DNA of 32,339 nt, from the NCBI GenBank assembly GCA_017516765.1, contig JAFXBE010000096.1:1-32339 (forward strand), read 5' to 3'. This DNA comes from Clostridia bacterium (GTDB taxonomy: Bacteria > Bacillota > Clostridia > Christensenellales > Aristaeellaceae). Of this stretch, positions 7,498 through 15,954 are shown piece after piece. The first letter of the stretch is position 1. The number at the start of each line of letters is the position of its first letter. The notes beneath the pieces are model-generated. The model searched no databases and had not been told where the DNA came from. It saw only the letters and a program-made list of their open reading frames with translations. The position numbers and the translations under genes are program-made.

Positions 7498-7512
7498 GGT
7501 CTACTCCTCCTG

Positions 7513-8130
7513 TCAGCCGTTCTGCGCCATGTGCCTAAGCGCCAGCTTGATAAGCCCGTCGGCGGTATCCGCCTGCCCCTTTACGCCCTTGAGGGCGTTC
7601 GCCGCCTCCTGAGGGGTGTACCCCAGCGACTGCAGCGCAAGAATGGCTTCGCTTACCGGGTCTGCGCCCGATGCATCGGCGGGCACGAAGGCAACGGTTT
7701 CTTCCCCGCCGAAGGAAAGGGCGTCCTGGGTCAGCTTGTCCTTCAGTTCCAGCGAGATGCGCTGGGCGGTCTTTTTGCCGATGCCGGGGGCGCGGCTCAG
7801 GGCGGCGGCATCCCCGGTCAGGATGGCCAGCCGCAGGTCGGAAAGGGGCATGGAGCCCAGCACCGCCAGCGCACTCTTTGCCCCGATGCCGCTGACCGAG
7901 ATGAGCCGCTTGAACATCTCCTTTTCATCCTTGCTGCAAAAGCCGAACAGCTCCATGGCATCCTCCCGCACGTTCAGGTAGGTGTGCAGGCGGCAGGTTT
8001 CCCCGGCAGCGGGCAGGATGGACAGGGTGTTTACGCTGCACATGACCCGGTAGCCGACGCCCCCGGCGGTCATCAGCAGCGTTTCGTTTTCGTTTTTCTC
8101 CAATACGGTGCCTTCGATCATAGCGATCAT
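7513..8130 (-). CDS. ruvA: Holliday junction branch migration protein RuvA
   Basis: 205 residues. The N-terminal OB-fold (MIEGTVLEK...GVGYRVMCS), the two helix-hairpin-helix motifs (LISVSGIGAKSALAVLGS and LSRAPGIGKKTAQRISLELKDK) and the flexible C-terminal RuvB-binding domain (ILALQSLGYTPQEAANAL) are all present. RuvA tetramers bind the four-way junction and load RuvB. The ATG at 8130 is preferred over the one at 8121 because GAGG lies at proper distance from the first. It is ten bases downstream of ruvC. Confidence 0.97.
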   Translation of the reverse strand: MIAMIEGTVLEKNENETLLMTAGGVGYRVMCSVNTLSILPAAGETCRLHTYLNVREDAMELFGFCSKDEKEMFKRLISVSGIGAKSALAVLGSMPLSDLRLAILTGDAAALSRAPGIGKKTAQRISLELKDKLTQDALSFGGEETVAFVPADASGADPVSEAILALQSLGYTPQEAANALKGVKGQADTADGLIKLALRHMAQNG

Positions 8131-8140
8131 GGAGCACGCC

Positions 8141-8635
8141 TCATTTCATCAAAAATTGTTCCCGGGCAGGGCCGGTGGCGGCGTGGGTCAAAGCGATGGC
8201 GATGGCATCGGCAGCATCGTCCGGCTTGGCGATGTGATCCATCTTCAAAAGCAGTTTTACCATCTGCTGGATCTGCTGCTTCTCGGCCTTGCCGTAACCC
8301 ACGATGGCCTGCTTCACCTGCATGGGGGTGTACTCGAAGAGCCGGTCGGTATAGGCGGCGCAGGCGGCTATGCTCACACCGCGGGCTGCGCCTACAGTAA
8401 AGGCGGTGGTCACGTTCTTGGCAAAGAACAGCTCTTCAAAAGCGATCTCGTCGGGGTGGTAGAGGGTCAGCAGATCGCGCATGTCTTCGCCGATCTGCTT
8501 CAACCTGTCGGGCAGCCGCTGCTGGGGGGTGGTGAGGATGCAGCCGTAATTGACCAGCTGCTGCCTGCCGCCTTCTGCTTCGATCACGCCCCAGCCAAGG
8601 GTCGCCAGACCCGGGTCGATACCAAGAATTCGCAT
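8141..8635 (-). CDS. ruvC: Crossover junction endodeoxyribonuclease RuvC
   Basis: 164 residues. Resolves Holliday junctions by paired nicks. The RNase H-like fold shows its catalytic acids: D7 in RILGIDPG, the Glu pair in IAFEELFFAKN, and the C-terminal acids in KPDDAADAIAIALTHA. Length is normal. GGAG lies before the ATG at 8635. First gene of the ruv set. Upstream is a palindromic spacer and the AAA+ gene on the same strand; I see no clear promoter in the 83-base gap. Confidence 0.97.
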   Translation of the reverse strand: MRILGIDPGLATLGWGVIEAEGGRQQLVNYGCILTTPQQRLPDRLKQIGEDMRDLLTLYHPDEIAFEELFFAKNVTTAFTVGAARGVSIAACAAYTDRLFEYTPMQVKQAIVGYGKAEKQQIQQMVKLLLKMDHIAKPDDAADAIAIALTHAATGPAREQFLMK

Positions 8636-8676
8636 GTGGCTTTCTCCTTTGGTTCATGCCGGTTGAAACGTCCCCT

Positions 8677-8753
8677 TTTCGCCTGTGAAACAGGCGAAAG
8701 CTGTGGGGTGCAGGGGAATCATTCCCCTGCCGGGGTCTGGGGCATAGCCCCAG
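8677..8753. repeat. Palindrome cluster spanning the end of the AAA+ gene
   Basis: Three inverted repeats follow each other: TTTCGCCTG (8677-8685) with CAGGCGAAA (8691-8699); GCAGGGGAAT (8710-8719) with ATTCCCCTGC (8721-8730), a 21-base perfect palindrome centred on the AAA+ stop codon; and CTGGGGC with GCCCCAG (8737-8753), inside the coding end. They may act as terminator or mRNA stabiliser between the AAA+ gene and ruvC. Confidence 0.65.
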
Positions 8754-10077
8754 CGTCCTTCCCGTCCCCGGTCTTCCCGGCTTCGATCACCTTTTCCACC
8801 AGCTCCGCTTCTTCGGAGCCATCCTCGCTGCCGCCGCCCGCCACACGGATGTCGTCGGCAGTCAGCAGCATCAGGGTATCCTTGGTAAGGGGCTCGGTGG
8901 AGGCGGCAAGGCGGTTGGCCTGTGCGCTTACGGCGCGCTCGAACAGGTTGCGCACGCCGCGGGCGTTGCCAAAGCTCTTCACATCCAGACTCAACAGCGC
9001 CAGCAGGCCACGAAGCAGCTCCTCGCCGTCGTCGGCAAGGGTGTAGCCGCTCTTTTTGCAGCGCATGTCGAAAATAGCGATCATCTCGTCGATGGTGTAG
9101 TCCTTGAAATCCAGGAAGCGGTTAAAGCGGCTTTCCAGACCCGGGTTGGAGTGGACGAATTCCTCCATCAGCTCAATGTAGCCCGCAACGATCACGATCA
9201 GGTCGTCCCGGTGGTCTTCCATGGCCTTGAGCAGGGTATCCACGGCCTCCTGACCGTAGTCGTTGCCGCCCTTGGTGGTCAGGGTATAGGCTTCGTCGAT
9301 GAACAGCACGCCGCCCAGCGCCTTCTGGATCACCTCGCCGGTCTTGATGGCGGTCTGCCCCACATACCCGGCCACAAGCCCGCTGCGATCCACCTCCACC
9401 AGATGCCCCTTGCTGAGAATGCCCAGGCTCTTGTAGATGCGCGCCATCAGACGGGCGATCATGGTCTTGCCGGTACCGGGGTTGCCGGAGAACACCATGT
9501 GCAGGGACAGATCATTCACAGGCAGCCCGGCATCCTTGCGCATCTTCTGGATGGTCACCAGATTGATGAGGCTTTCCACCTCTTTCTTGATGGTATCCAG
9601 ACCAACGTATTCGTTCAGCTCTTTCTTCAGATCCTCAATATCCTCCGGCGGCTCCTCCTGCTGCTGGGGCTGGGCTGCGGGCGCGGCGGCAGCGGCAGCG
9701 GTGCCGGGCTGTGCAGGTGCGGCAGGCTGCGGGGGCACGGCAGGCTGGGGCGGAACCACAGGCTGCATGGGCACCACGGGCTGCACCGGCACACCGCTCA
9801 CCGGGGTATAGGAGCCGGTGGCGGGGTCAAAACCGCCGCCCATAAAGGGATTGCCGGGATTCTGCAGGCTGCTCAGGCTGGGCATGCCGGCGGGAATGGC
9901 AGAGGGTGCGGCGGGAACGCTGCCGGCAGGCTGCCCGCCGATGGACAGCCCGGAGGATTGGGAGGTACCCGGTACGCCCCACAGGTCGTCTGCAATGCGG
10001 CGCAGGTTGTTGCCGGTCATCTGGCTGATGACCTCCATCTGCAGTTTGATGATCTCGTCTCTACGGTCACGGCTCAT
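8719..10077 (-). CDS. SpoVK/CbbX-type AAA+ ATPase
   Basis: 452 residues. Residues 1-34 are a helical N-terminus (MSRDRRDEIIKLQMEVISQM), residues about 35-150 a Pro/Ala/Gln/Val-rich linker (PQPAVPPQPAAPAQP-like runs), and from about 155 a AAA+ module: Walker A GNPGTGKT at 198-205, pore-loop region SGLVAGYVGQT, Walker B VLFIDEAYTL (D261, E262), sensor 1 VIVAGY, arginine-finger region NPGLESRFNR, and a C-terminal lid. Family relatives include stage V sporulation protein K, rubisco activase CbbX and EccA of type VII secretion, so a remodelling ATPase is likely; the client is unknown. The ATG at 10077 has GGAGG inside the end of the upstream gene, two bases apart, so the genes are coupled. The last dozen residues are encoded by a palindromic repeat. 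Confidence 0.88.
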   Translation of the reverse strand: MSRDRRDEIIKLQMEVISQMTGNNLRRIADDLWGVPGTSQSSGLSIGGQPAGSVPAAPSAIPAGMPSLSSLQNPGNPFMGGGFDPATGSYTPVSGVPVQPVVPMQPVVPPQPAVPPQPAAPAQPGTAAAAAAPAAQPQQQEEPPEDIEDLKKELNEYVGLDTIKKEVESLINLVTIQKMRKDAGLPVNDLSLHMVFSGNPGTGKTMIARLMARIYKSLGILSKGHLVEVDRSGLVAGYVGQTAIKTGEVIQKALGGVLFIDEAYTLTTKGGNDYGQEAVDTLLKAMEDHRDDLIVIVAGYIELMEEFVHSNPGLESRFNRFLDFKDYTIDEMIAIFDMRCKKSGYTLADDGEELLRGLLALLSLDVKSFGNARGVRNLFERAVSAQANRLAASTEPLTKDTLMLLTADDIRVAGGGSEDGSEEAELVEKVIEAGKTGDGKDAGAMPQTPAGE

Positions 10078-10079
10078 GG

Positions 10080-12194
10080 TCAGTCATCCTCCGTCATCAG
10101 TACATTCTGCGGGATAAAGAAGCGGTAAGGCATCTCCTTGCGGGTGGTCTCCACATAGGCCCAGTCTTCATCCAGGAAGGCGAGCAGGGTCACGGTATCG
10201 CCCTTTTTCAGCTTCAGGCTCACGCTCTTGCCCAGCAGGGGATCCTCCGTGCCGTTGGCGTTGCGGGTCAGCTGCATGTCGATGCTGCAGAAATCCAACT
10301 TTTCCACGGTTCCGGGATGGGCGATGGTTTCGTTGCTGATGTAGCCCACGCGTCCCCGGGTGCCGTTGCCGATGGGGTAGTAGACCAGCAGCCAGCCGTC
10401 TTCGGTAGCGCCGTAAACGGTTACCTTCTCGTTGGTATCCACCTGTGCGCCATCGTGGCGGTAGCTCGTCTCGCCGGGCGCGCTGTAGACCGGCAGGGTC
10501 TTTTTGTTGGCGAAGGCGGCATTTTCCAGCTTTTCAAGCATGGGGGCCTCCTTCAGGGCGCGGGCGTAGGGGCTCAGGGTGGGTGCGGGCGTGGGCGAGG
10601 GTGTGGGGGTAGGCACCGGTGTGGGCGTGGGAGTAGGCGTGGGGGTCGGGGTAGGCGTGGGCGTGGGCGTGGGAGTGGGCGTGGGGGTAGGAGTCGGTGT
10701 GGGGGTCGGTGTGGGGGTGGGCACCGGCGTGGGGGAGGGGGTCACGAACTCGGCGGGGGCAACGGCTTCGCCCTGCCGGTTCAGTACGTAGCCGGTGGGG
10801 TTGCCCGCTTCATCGCGCAGGGTAAAGGCGCTGTCGCCCCCAAGGGTGATCTGACCGTTGATCACGTCGCTGGTCAGCTGCCCGTCCTTGAGCGTGTAGC
10901 CGGATACCGTCACCGTCAGCAGCTTGCCGTCGGCGGTGAACTGGTAATAGGTGCTGCCGTCGCTGCCCAGCTTCTTCCACAGCCCCCGCTCCAGCACGGT
11001 AACGATGGTGGCATCGTCCGCATCCAGCGGCATGGGCGTGGGGGTGATGACCGGGGCAAGGGTAAAGTTGGGGTCGATGGTGGGCGCGGGAGCCGGAGTA
11101 ACAGGCGCAGGCTCCGGCGTGGCGGTGGCCGGTTCGGGGGTGAGGGTTTCGGCGGGCGGTGTGCTCAGGGGTGCTTCCGTGATGGTGATGATCACAGAAT
11201 CATCGGCAGGCAAGTCTTCCACGGGCAGTACAGCCGGTTCGTCAGTGGCCAGCTCTTCTACGGGCAGCACAGCCGGTTCGTCAGTGGTCAGCTCTTCTCC
11301 GGGCAGCACGACCGGTTCCTCGGTGGTCAGCTCTTCCACGGGCAGCACGACCGGTTCCTCGGTGGTCAGCTCTTCCACGGGCAGCACGACCGGTTCTTCG
11401 GTGGTCAGCTCTTCCACGGGCGGCACAGCCGGTTCTTCGGTGGTCAGCTCTTCCACGGGCGGCACAGCCGGTTCGTCGGCAGGGCTGTCTTCACCGGTCA
11501 TCACCGGGGCAAAATGCAGTCCCAGCTGATCCCACGGCAGATCCACCAGGCGGGCATTGGGGCTGATGGCTCCTGCCGCATAGATCACCCGCAGGGCATC
11601 CTTCATCAGATGGAAGGAGTTGGGCATGGGCACATCGTCCGATTGGGTGATCTCCTGCTTCAGAAACGCGCCGGAGATCCCCTGCATGAATACGCCGTTG
11701 CGGATCACCGCATCCACGGTTTCGGCAGGTTCGGTGAAAAGCTCGTAAAGGCTCAGGGTGCGCATTTCCTCAAGGCTGACCACCGTCCAGAAAAAGTCGG
11801 TCTGGACAATGTTGGAGCCCGCCTGCTGGTAGCGGAAGGAGGCTTCGGCAGACAAAAGGCCGGGAAAATCCATGCTGACGGTATAACCGCTGGAGACGGT
11901 ATCCATCGCGCCGGTCTGGTAGCCGGTCGGGTCGGTCTGCTCCGCCATGGAGCAGCGCTGCCGGATGGGCTCGGCGACGGCTTGGTTCAGAAAGCTCTCC
12001 AGCGCGGCATCTTCGCACGCAAAGGAGGGATAATCCACCGCGATGCGCTGGTTTTTGGTGGTCTGCACCAGATGGTGACGGTTCACGGTGATGCCGTCCG
12101 CTTTCAGCTCTGCCGTTACCTTTTCCTCCGCAAAGGCGGGCAGGCAGGGCAGCAGCAGGCACAGCGCCAGCATCAGGGACAGGAGACGTTTCAT
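10080..12194 (-). CDS. Secreted wall-spanning protein with RsiV-like domain, Thr-Pro linker and SH3-like domains
   Basis: 704 residues. Signal peptide 1-22 ([22 protein letters not shown]). Residues about 30-235 resemble the DUF3298/RsiV-like extracytoplasmic fold ([37 protein letters not shown]). Residues about 238-330 hold six or seven 13-residue repeats of the form [13 protein letters not shown]. Next come a Pro/Thr-rich stretch, a small unassigned domain (about 385-485), a (Thr-Pro)n run of some 50 residues (about 490-540), and two SH3-like domains at about 563-625 (LPVYSAPGE...GWLLVYY) and 628-702 ([20 protein letters not shown]). There is no anchor motif after the signal peptide. The Thr-Pro run would extend through the wall. 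GGAGGA precedes the ATG. Second of three coupled genes. Confidence 0.8.
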   Translation of the reverse strand: MKRLLSLMLALCLLLPCLPAFAEEKVTAELKADGITVNRHHLVQTTKNQRIAVDYPSFACEDAALESFLNQAVAEPIRQRCSMAEQTDPTGYQTGAMDTVSSGYTVSMDFPGLLSAEASFRYQQAGSNIVQTDFFWTVVSLEEMRTLSLYELFTEPAETVDAVIRNGVFMQGISGAFLKQEITQSDDVPMPNSFHLMKDALRVIYAAGAISPNARLVDLPWDQLGLHFAPVMTGEDSPADEPAVPPVEELTTEEPAVPPVEELTTEEPVVLPVEELTTEEPVVLPVEELTTEEPVVLPGEELTTDEPAVLPVEELATDEPAVLPVEDLPADDSVIITITEAPLSTPPAETLTPEPATATPEPAPVTPAPAPTIDPNFTLAPVITPTPMPLDADDATIVTVLERGLWKKLGSDGSTYYQFTADGKLLTVTVSGYTLKDGQLTSDVINGQITLGGDSAFTLRDEAGNPTGYVLNRQGEAVAPAEFVTPSPTPVPTPTPTPTPTPTPTPTPTPTPTPTPTPTPTPTPTPVPTPTPSPTPAPTLSPYARALKEAPMLEKLENAAFANKKTLPVYSAPGETSYRHDGAQVDTNEKVTVYGATEDGWLLVYYPIGNGTRGRVGYISNETIAHPGTVEKLDFCSIDMQLTRNANGTEDPLLGKSVSLKLKKGDTVTLLAFLDEDWAYVETTRKEMPYRFFIPQNVLMTEDD
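10576..10740. repeat. Thr-Pro hexanucleotide microsatellite
   Basis: Within the gene above, degenerate repeats of GTGGGC/GTGGGG on the plus strand (GGNACN codon pairs on the coding strand) encode about two dozen Thr-Pro units. Unit length is six bases, so slippage would change linker length without breaking the frame. The plus strand is a long run of G-tracts and could fold as a quadruplex. Confidence 0.85.
11210..11478. repeat. 39-base coding tandem repeats
   Basis: About seven copies of a 39-base unit, the central ones nearly identical (each contains GGTCAGCTCTTCCACGGGC or a close variant on the plus strand). They encode [17 protein letters not shown] repeats. The outer copies are more diverged, the usual sign of expansion from the centre. 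Confidence 0.85.
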
Positions 12195-12213
12195 GGGCGT
12201 TCCTCCTTTTGCA

Positions 12214-14766
12214 TCAATCCGGCAGGATGGGGCAATTGGTCACGGCGGAAAGGGCAACATGCTCCTCCACGCCGTCCCGGGTAAGGGTAAAGTAATAGCT
12301 CATGGGCTGGGGATAGCTTGCGCCGGTGATGGTAAGCACCATGGCCTGTCCCCGGTCGCCGGTCAGGATGTCGCCCTTCCAGCGCACGTCGCTTTCCACG
12401 GGCAGAATGCTGTCGTATACGGCATCGTAAAGCTGTTTGCCGTTCACATACAGGGCATACTTGCCACTGGCGGCATCCTTGACCACCATGGCGTTGCAAT
12501 CCAGATAGAAGCGCACCTGTTCGGTCACGCACAGGGGCAGCCCTTCGGGATCGGCGATCAAATCGGCAATGCGGTACAGTTCGCCACTTTGCAGGTATGC
12601 CATGCCCAGCTGGGCGGTAACCACCAGCCGATCGTCGGCGGCATCCTTCCACTTCCGGGTGGAGGCATCCGCAGCGTTGACCAGGTACAGGGTGTAGCGG
12701 GTGGGGGACTGGAGCACGCCGGTATCCACATAGGCAACGCTTTCGGTGCCCGTCATGGAGAAGCTGCGGCAGAACCACAGGCGGCTGAGCAGGTTACCGT
12801 CACTGTCGATAAAGTTGCTCTCGCCGTCGTCGGCAACGATGCGGGACCAGCCGTTCATAAAGGGGCGCAGGGCAAAGGTGTGGCGCAGGGTGGTCTCCAG
12901 CCCCGCGAGGGATACCATGGCCTCGCCCCCGGCGGTTACCAGATAGGGGGGCATGTCCACATAGAAGCCGCCGTTCTGCATGGGACACATGCCGTCTGCC
13001 TTCAGCCCGTCGTAGTAGCCCAGCAGGGTGCCGTCCGCACTGAAGAGATAGAAATCGTACAGCCCGTCTTCCCGCAGGCTGCGGCTGAGCACGTTGTGGT
13101 TGGTCACGGCGCAGGGGGTCATTTCCACATCTGCGCTGATCTGGGCAATGGCGTTGTCTGCCGTGTCGGACACGGGAATGGCAGCGGAGGCATCATACCC
13201 GCGGATGGGCTTGGGTGTGGCGGTGACCACGGGCGTCTGCTCCGGGCCGACAGGCTCTTCCTTGGGGCGGTGGCTCAGATACAGCAGCACCACACCCACC
13301 AGCAGCAGGGCGATGATGCCGATGATCACCGCTCTGCGGATCAGGCGCTTTTTTCTGCGCCTGCCGGCGGGTCTGCTGTTTTCCTCGGTGCGCACCTGAT
13401 AGGTAAAGGCTTCTTCGTCGCCCAGCATGGTGCGGCGTTCCTCCTGCGCCCAGCTGGCTTCCCGGGGGCGGTATACGTTCCCGGCGGCGCCGTCTTCGAA
13501 CACAGGCTGTACCGACGATGCGGGCATATCGACATCCTCTGCTCCCCGGGCGGGTGCACCGGCGGCGCGGCGGTAGTAGGCAGAAAGGTTGGCTGCCAGC
13601 ATGGCACGCTCCGGGGCGGGTTCCTGCATGGCGTCGGCGGGTGCGGGCGTCTGCACCGGGGGCTGGTTCCGGGACGGGACGGTGGGATTCAGATCGTTTT
13701 CATTCATGGGCATTTCATGGTACGGCACAGCCGCGGTCGGGGGAGTAACAGGGGCTTTGGGCGCTTCCGGCTGGGCAGCCGACCGGCTGCGCTTCAGCGG
13801 CGGGGCGATCTTGGTGGGCTCGTCGCCCTGCAGCGGCGGGTAGGGGCGGGTGGCATCCGTCGGCACAGCCTCGGCTGTTGCGGCGGGCTGTACACTTTCG
13901 GGCGCGGGGGCGGCGACCCATCCGGCACGCATGGCCCTGACCCTGTCGGGGTGGAGCGGCTCGGTCAGGTCGGTGTTCAGCCCGGCTTCGGTTTTCAGAT
14001 CGGCGTAGACGGCAGCGCGCGCTGCGACCGGGTTGGCTGCTCTTTTTTCCATGCCGGGCTGTACGGTTTCCCGGGGCGGTGCAGCTTCGATCCATACATC
14101 TGCCGCTCCGTCCGGTGCTTCTTCGTCAACCGCAGGGGCTGCAGCCGTTTCCGGAAGGAAAACCGGGGCAGGGGGCAGCTCCTGCACAGGGGTTGGCTGG
14201 GGTTCGGGGATGGGAGCCCTGCCGCCTGCGGGAACGGGCTCCAGCATATCCGTATTCAGCCCGGCTTCCGTTTTCAGTGCGGCATACAGCGCACCCCGGT
14301 ATACCTTGCCGCCGACCGGGGGTACAGACGGCTCGGGAAACACCGGCTCCGCCTGCCGGGAGGAGGGCGCGGCAGGTGCGGCGGCATAGGCTCCGGAGGG
14401 CTCGTTGGAGGTGAACAGGGATGCGTCATATACCGGCGCGGGATCGCGCTCGGGCTCGTTGGGGGTAAAGAGGGATGCATCGTACACCGGCGAAGGATCC
14501 TGTTCCGGGCGGACGCCGCGCACGGGCGCAAAGGTTCCGGAGGGCTCGTTGGAGGCAAACAAGGCTGCATCATATACCGGCGCGGGATCGTTCTGGGGTT
14601 CGTTGGGGGTAAATCCCTCGTATGCTGTCTCTTCCGTGCGGTTCCGTGCAGCCTGTGGCGCAGGCATCCCGTCTGCGGGCGGGTCGTAGGAGGCGGTATC
14701 CTCCGCATCGGGCAGGATGCGTGCAAAATACAGCTGTTCGGGCTCACCGGGGTTGAACTCGCTCAT
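12214..14766 (-). CDS. Single-pass membrane protein with long disordered cytoplasmic region and extracellular WG-like domain
   Basis: 850 residues. No signal peptide; residues 1-470 are Pro/Ala/Glu-rich and probably disordered and cytoplasmic. They carry three copies of a [13 protein letters not shown] motif (about 48-126) and two copies of a motif around [10 protein letters not shown] (about 163 and 256). A basic stretch (RRKKRLIRR) leads into one membrane helix at about 478-499 ([19 protein letters not shown]). The outside part (about 530-850) shows repeated strands such as [16 protein letters not shown] and [20 protein letters not shown], resembling WG-type beta repeats. The start is the ATG at 14766 with GAGG upstream; a GTG three codons earlier lacks a ribosome site. 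First gene of a unit with the wall-spanning protein and the AAA+ ATPase. Function is unknown. Confidence 0.75.
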   Translation of the reverse strand: MSEFNPGEPEQLYFARILPDAEDTASYDPPADGMPAPQAARNRTEETAYEGFTPNEPQNDPAPVYDAALFASNEPSGTFAPVRGVRPEQDPSPVYDASLFTPNEPERDPAPVYDASLFTSNEPSGAYAAAPAAPSSRQAEPVFPEPSVPPVGGKVYRGALYAALKTEAGLNTDMLEPVPAGGRAPIPEPQPTPVQELPPAPVFLPETAAAPAVDEEAPDGAADVWIEAAPPRETVQPGMEKRAANPVAARAAVYADLKTEAGLNTDLTEPLHPDRVRAMRAGWVAAPAPESVQPAATAEAVPTDATRPYPPLQGDEPTKIAPPLKRSRSAAQPEAPKAPVTPPTAAVPYHEMPMNENDLNPTVPSRNQPPVQTPAPADAMQEPAPERAMLAANLSAYYRRAAGAPARGAEDVDMPASSVQPVFEDGAAGNVYRPREASWAQEERRTMLGDEEAFTYQVRTEENSRPAGRRRKKRLIRRAVIIGIIALLLVGVVLLYLSHRPKEEPVGPEQTPVVTATPKPIRGYDASAAIPVSDTADNAIAQISADVEMTPCAVTNHNVLSRSLREDGLYDFYLFSADGTLLGYYDGLKADGMCPMQNGGFYVDMPPYLVTAGGEAMVSLAGLETTLRHTFALRPFMNGWSRIVADDGESNFIDSDGNLLSRLWFCRSFSMTGTESVAYVDTGVLQSPTRYTLYLVNAADASTRKWKDAADDRLVVTAQLGMAYLQSGELYRIADLIADPEGLPLCVTEQVRFYLDCNAMVVKDAASGKYALYVNGKQLYDAVYDSILPVESDVRWKGDILTGDRGQAMVLTITGASYPQPMSYYFTLTRDGVEEHVALSAVTNCPILPD

Positions 14767-14809
14767 GGCTGACACCTCAATGCAAAAAATGGGGGATTCT
14801 TACCCTTTA

Positions 14810-14838
14810 AGATAACACGATACCAGCCCGTTGGTCAA
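14810..14838 (-). promoter_or_regulatory. Sigma-A promoter of the AAA+/membrane-protein operon
   Basis: On the minus strand TTGACC (14833-14838), 17 bases, TTATCT (14810-14815), 44 bases upstream of the ATG at 14766. It is divergent from the sfsA promoter, whose -35 element lies 41 bases away. Confidence 0.7.
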
Positions 14839-14878
14839 GGGTGAACAATGGGCGGCAGGAACTGCCGGAATCCCTGCA

Positions 14879-14907
14879 TTGACAAGGGTTTGCCGATCCT
14901 GTATCAT
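14879..14907 (+). promoter_or_regulatory. Sigma-A promoter of sfsA
   Basis: TTGACA (14879-14884), 17 bases, TATCAT (14902-14907). A transcript would start near 14914, giving a leader of about 60 bases. Confidence 0.8.
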
Positions 14908-14929
14908 CCATGTGGAATGCTCGGCATAT

Positions 14930-14943
14930 CCTATATGTATAGG
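14930..14943 (+). promoter_or_regulatory. 14-base palindrome in the sfsA leader
   Basis: CCTATA-TG-TATAGG, perfect arms, between the promoter and the ribosome site. It could be an operator for an unknown regulator or a chance palindrome; no hairpin of note would form. Confidence 0.3.
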
Positions 14944-14973
14944 GTGGGCGCACAGCCCCGAACGGAGGTAGCA

Positions 14974-15669
14974 ATGGTCTACGAGCGTATGTACGAGGCG
15001 CGGTTCGTCAACCGTCCCAACCGGTTTATCGCCAATGTGCTGCTGGACGGGCAGCCGGTGGTCTGCCACGTTAAGAACACCGGTCGCTGCAAGGAGCTGC
15101 TGGTGCCGGGCGCAACGGTCTATATCCAGAAAGCGGTCTCTCCCGGGCGCAGGACCCCTTACGATCTGATCGCCGTGCGCAAGGGCGAAAGGCTCATCAA
15201 CATGGATTCTCAGGCTCCCAACGCCGTGCTGGGCGAATGGCTGCGGGCGGGGCATCTGCTGCCCGATCCTGTGCTGGTCAGGGGCGAAGCCGTCCGGGGC
15301 GCTTCCCGGCTGGATTTCTATGTGGAATCGGCGCAACGCCGTGCATGGATCGAAGTGAAGGGCGTTACGCTGGAGGAGGACGGTCATGCCCTTTTCCCGG
15401 ATGCCCCCACCCAGCGTGGCATCAAGCATCTGGAGGAGCTGGAAACCTGCGTGCGGGACGGCTTCGAAGCCTATGCGGTCTTTGTGGTGCAGATGGAGGG
15501 GGTCGTGGATTTTGCCCCCAACCGGCGCACCCATCCCGCCTTCGGGGATGCGCTGGTGCATGCGGCGCAGAACGGGGTACAGATCCTTGCACTGGACTGC
15601 ACCGTTACCCCGGAAAGCCTGCAGATCCGCAGCCGGGTGCCTGTAGAACTGGAAGAACCGCAGACGTAA
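14974..15669 (+). CDS. sfsA: SfsA family DNA/RNA nuclease (sugar fermentation stimulation protein homolog)
   Basis: 231 residues, the normal family length. Landmarks: ARFVNRPNRFIANV at the N-terminal OB-like part, CHVKNTGRCKELLVPGATVYI, and the nuclease-like core SRLDFYVE...RRAWIEVKGVTLEEDGHALFPDAPTQRGIKHLEEL, whose D, E-V-K and PTQRG-H motif is the family signature and resembles PD-(D/E)xK enzymes. Named after an E. coli gene affecting maltose use; the real role is unsettled. GGAGG lies before the ATG at 14974. Monocistronic, with its own promoter and terminator. Confidence 0.93.
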   Translation: MVYERMYEARFVNRPNRFIANVLLDGQPVVCHVKNTGRCKELLVPGATVYIQKAVSPGRRTPYDLIAVRKGERLINMDSQAPNAVLGEWLRAGHLLPDPVLVRGEAVRGASRLDFYVESAQRRAWIEVKGVTLEEDGHALFPDAPTQRGIKHLEELETCVRDGFEAYAVFVVQMEGVVDFAPNRRTHPAFGDALVHAAQNGVQILALDCTVTPESLQIRSRVPVELEEPQT

Positions 15670-15730
15670 AGCATATGTCGTTTTGAACCGAAAAAGTACC
15701 GCCGGAACGTTTCATCCTTTCCTGCAAAAG

Positions 15731-15770
15731 ACCGCCGTAAGGGCTCCAAACCCTTGCGGCGGTTCGTTTT
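15731..15770 (+). terminator. Rho-independent terminator of sfsA
   Basis: ACCGCCGTAAGGG (15731-15743) pairs with CCCTTGCGGCGGT (15751-15763), 13 pairs with one G-U, 7-base loop, followed by TCGTTTTGTCT. Confidence 0.85.
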
Positions 15771-15810
15771 GTCTGCTTCGACATGCGTCGCGGCAGTGCA
15801 ATGTATATAG

Positions 15811-15839
15811 TAGACACAAATGCGGTTTGGTGCTATACT
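15811..15839 (+). promoter_or_regulatory. Extended -10 promoter of the giant surface-protein gene
   Basis: TAGACA (15811-15816), 17 bases, TATACT (15834-15839) with TGC directly before the -10, so an extended -10 promoter. Start of transcription would fall near 15846 and leave a leader of about 110 bases. That leader opens with GGAAT-TAT-ATTCC (15849-15861), a small inverted repeat. Confidence 0.8.
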
Positions 15840-15954
15840 GTACGTTATGGAATTATATTCCTTAACGACTCTGCTAATGCCAAAAATGGTGTTTTACAAT
15901 ACAAACACTCAGGCTTACAAGCGACTGCGGACAATGCGAACGGAGATGGTCGGA

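Noticed and set aside
8719..10077. Rubisco activase CbbX or bona fide type VII EccA
   Set aside because: No rubisco, EccB-E or WXG100 genes in the window; only the general AAA+ subfamily can be supported.
10576..10740. The regular GTGGGC-type array as a CRISPR or other functional DNA array
   Set aside because: No spacers; the unit is six bases and translates in frame as Thr-Pro in a secreted protein.
11210..11478. 39-base repeats as a CRISPR array
   Set aside because: Repeats are directly adjacent without unique spacers and encode a continuous peptide repeat.
10317..12284. A 655-codon plus-strand frame opposite the secreted SH3 protein
   Set aside because: Its translation is Gly/Arg-rich mirror of the Thr-Pro and 39-base repeats; no start signal or domain. 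The minus-strand frame has a signal peptide and SH3-like domains.
15820..15954. Longer N-terminus of the giant protein, beginning upstream of the signal peptide
   Set aside because: The extension begins at or after the promoter -10 region, lacks a ribosome site and would bury the signal peptide by 45 residues. The ATG at 15955 has GGAG at the right distance.
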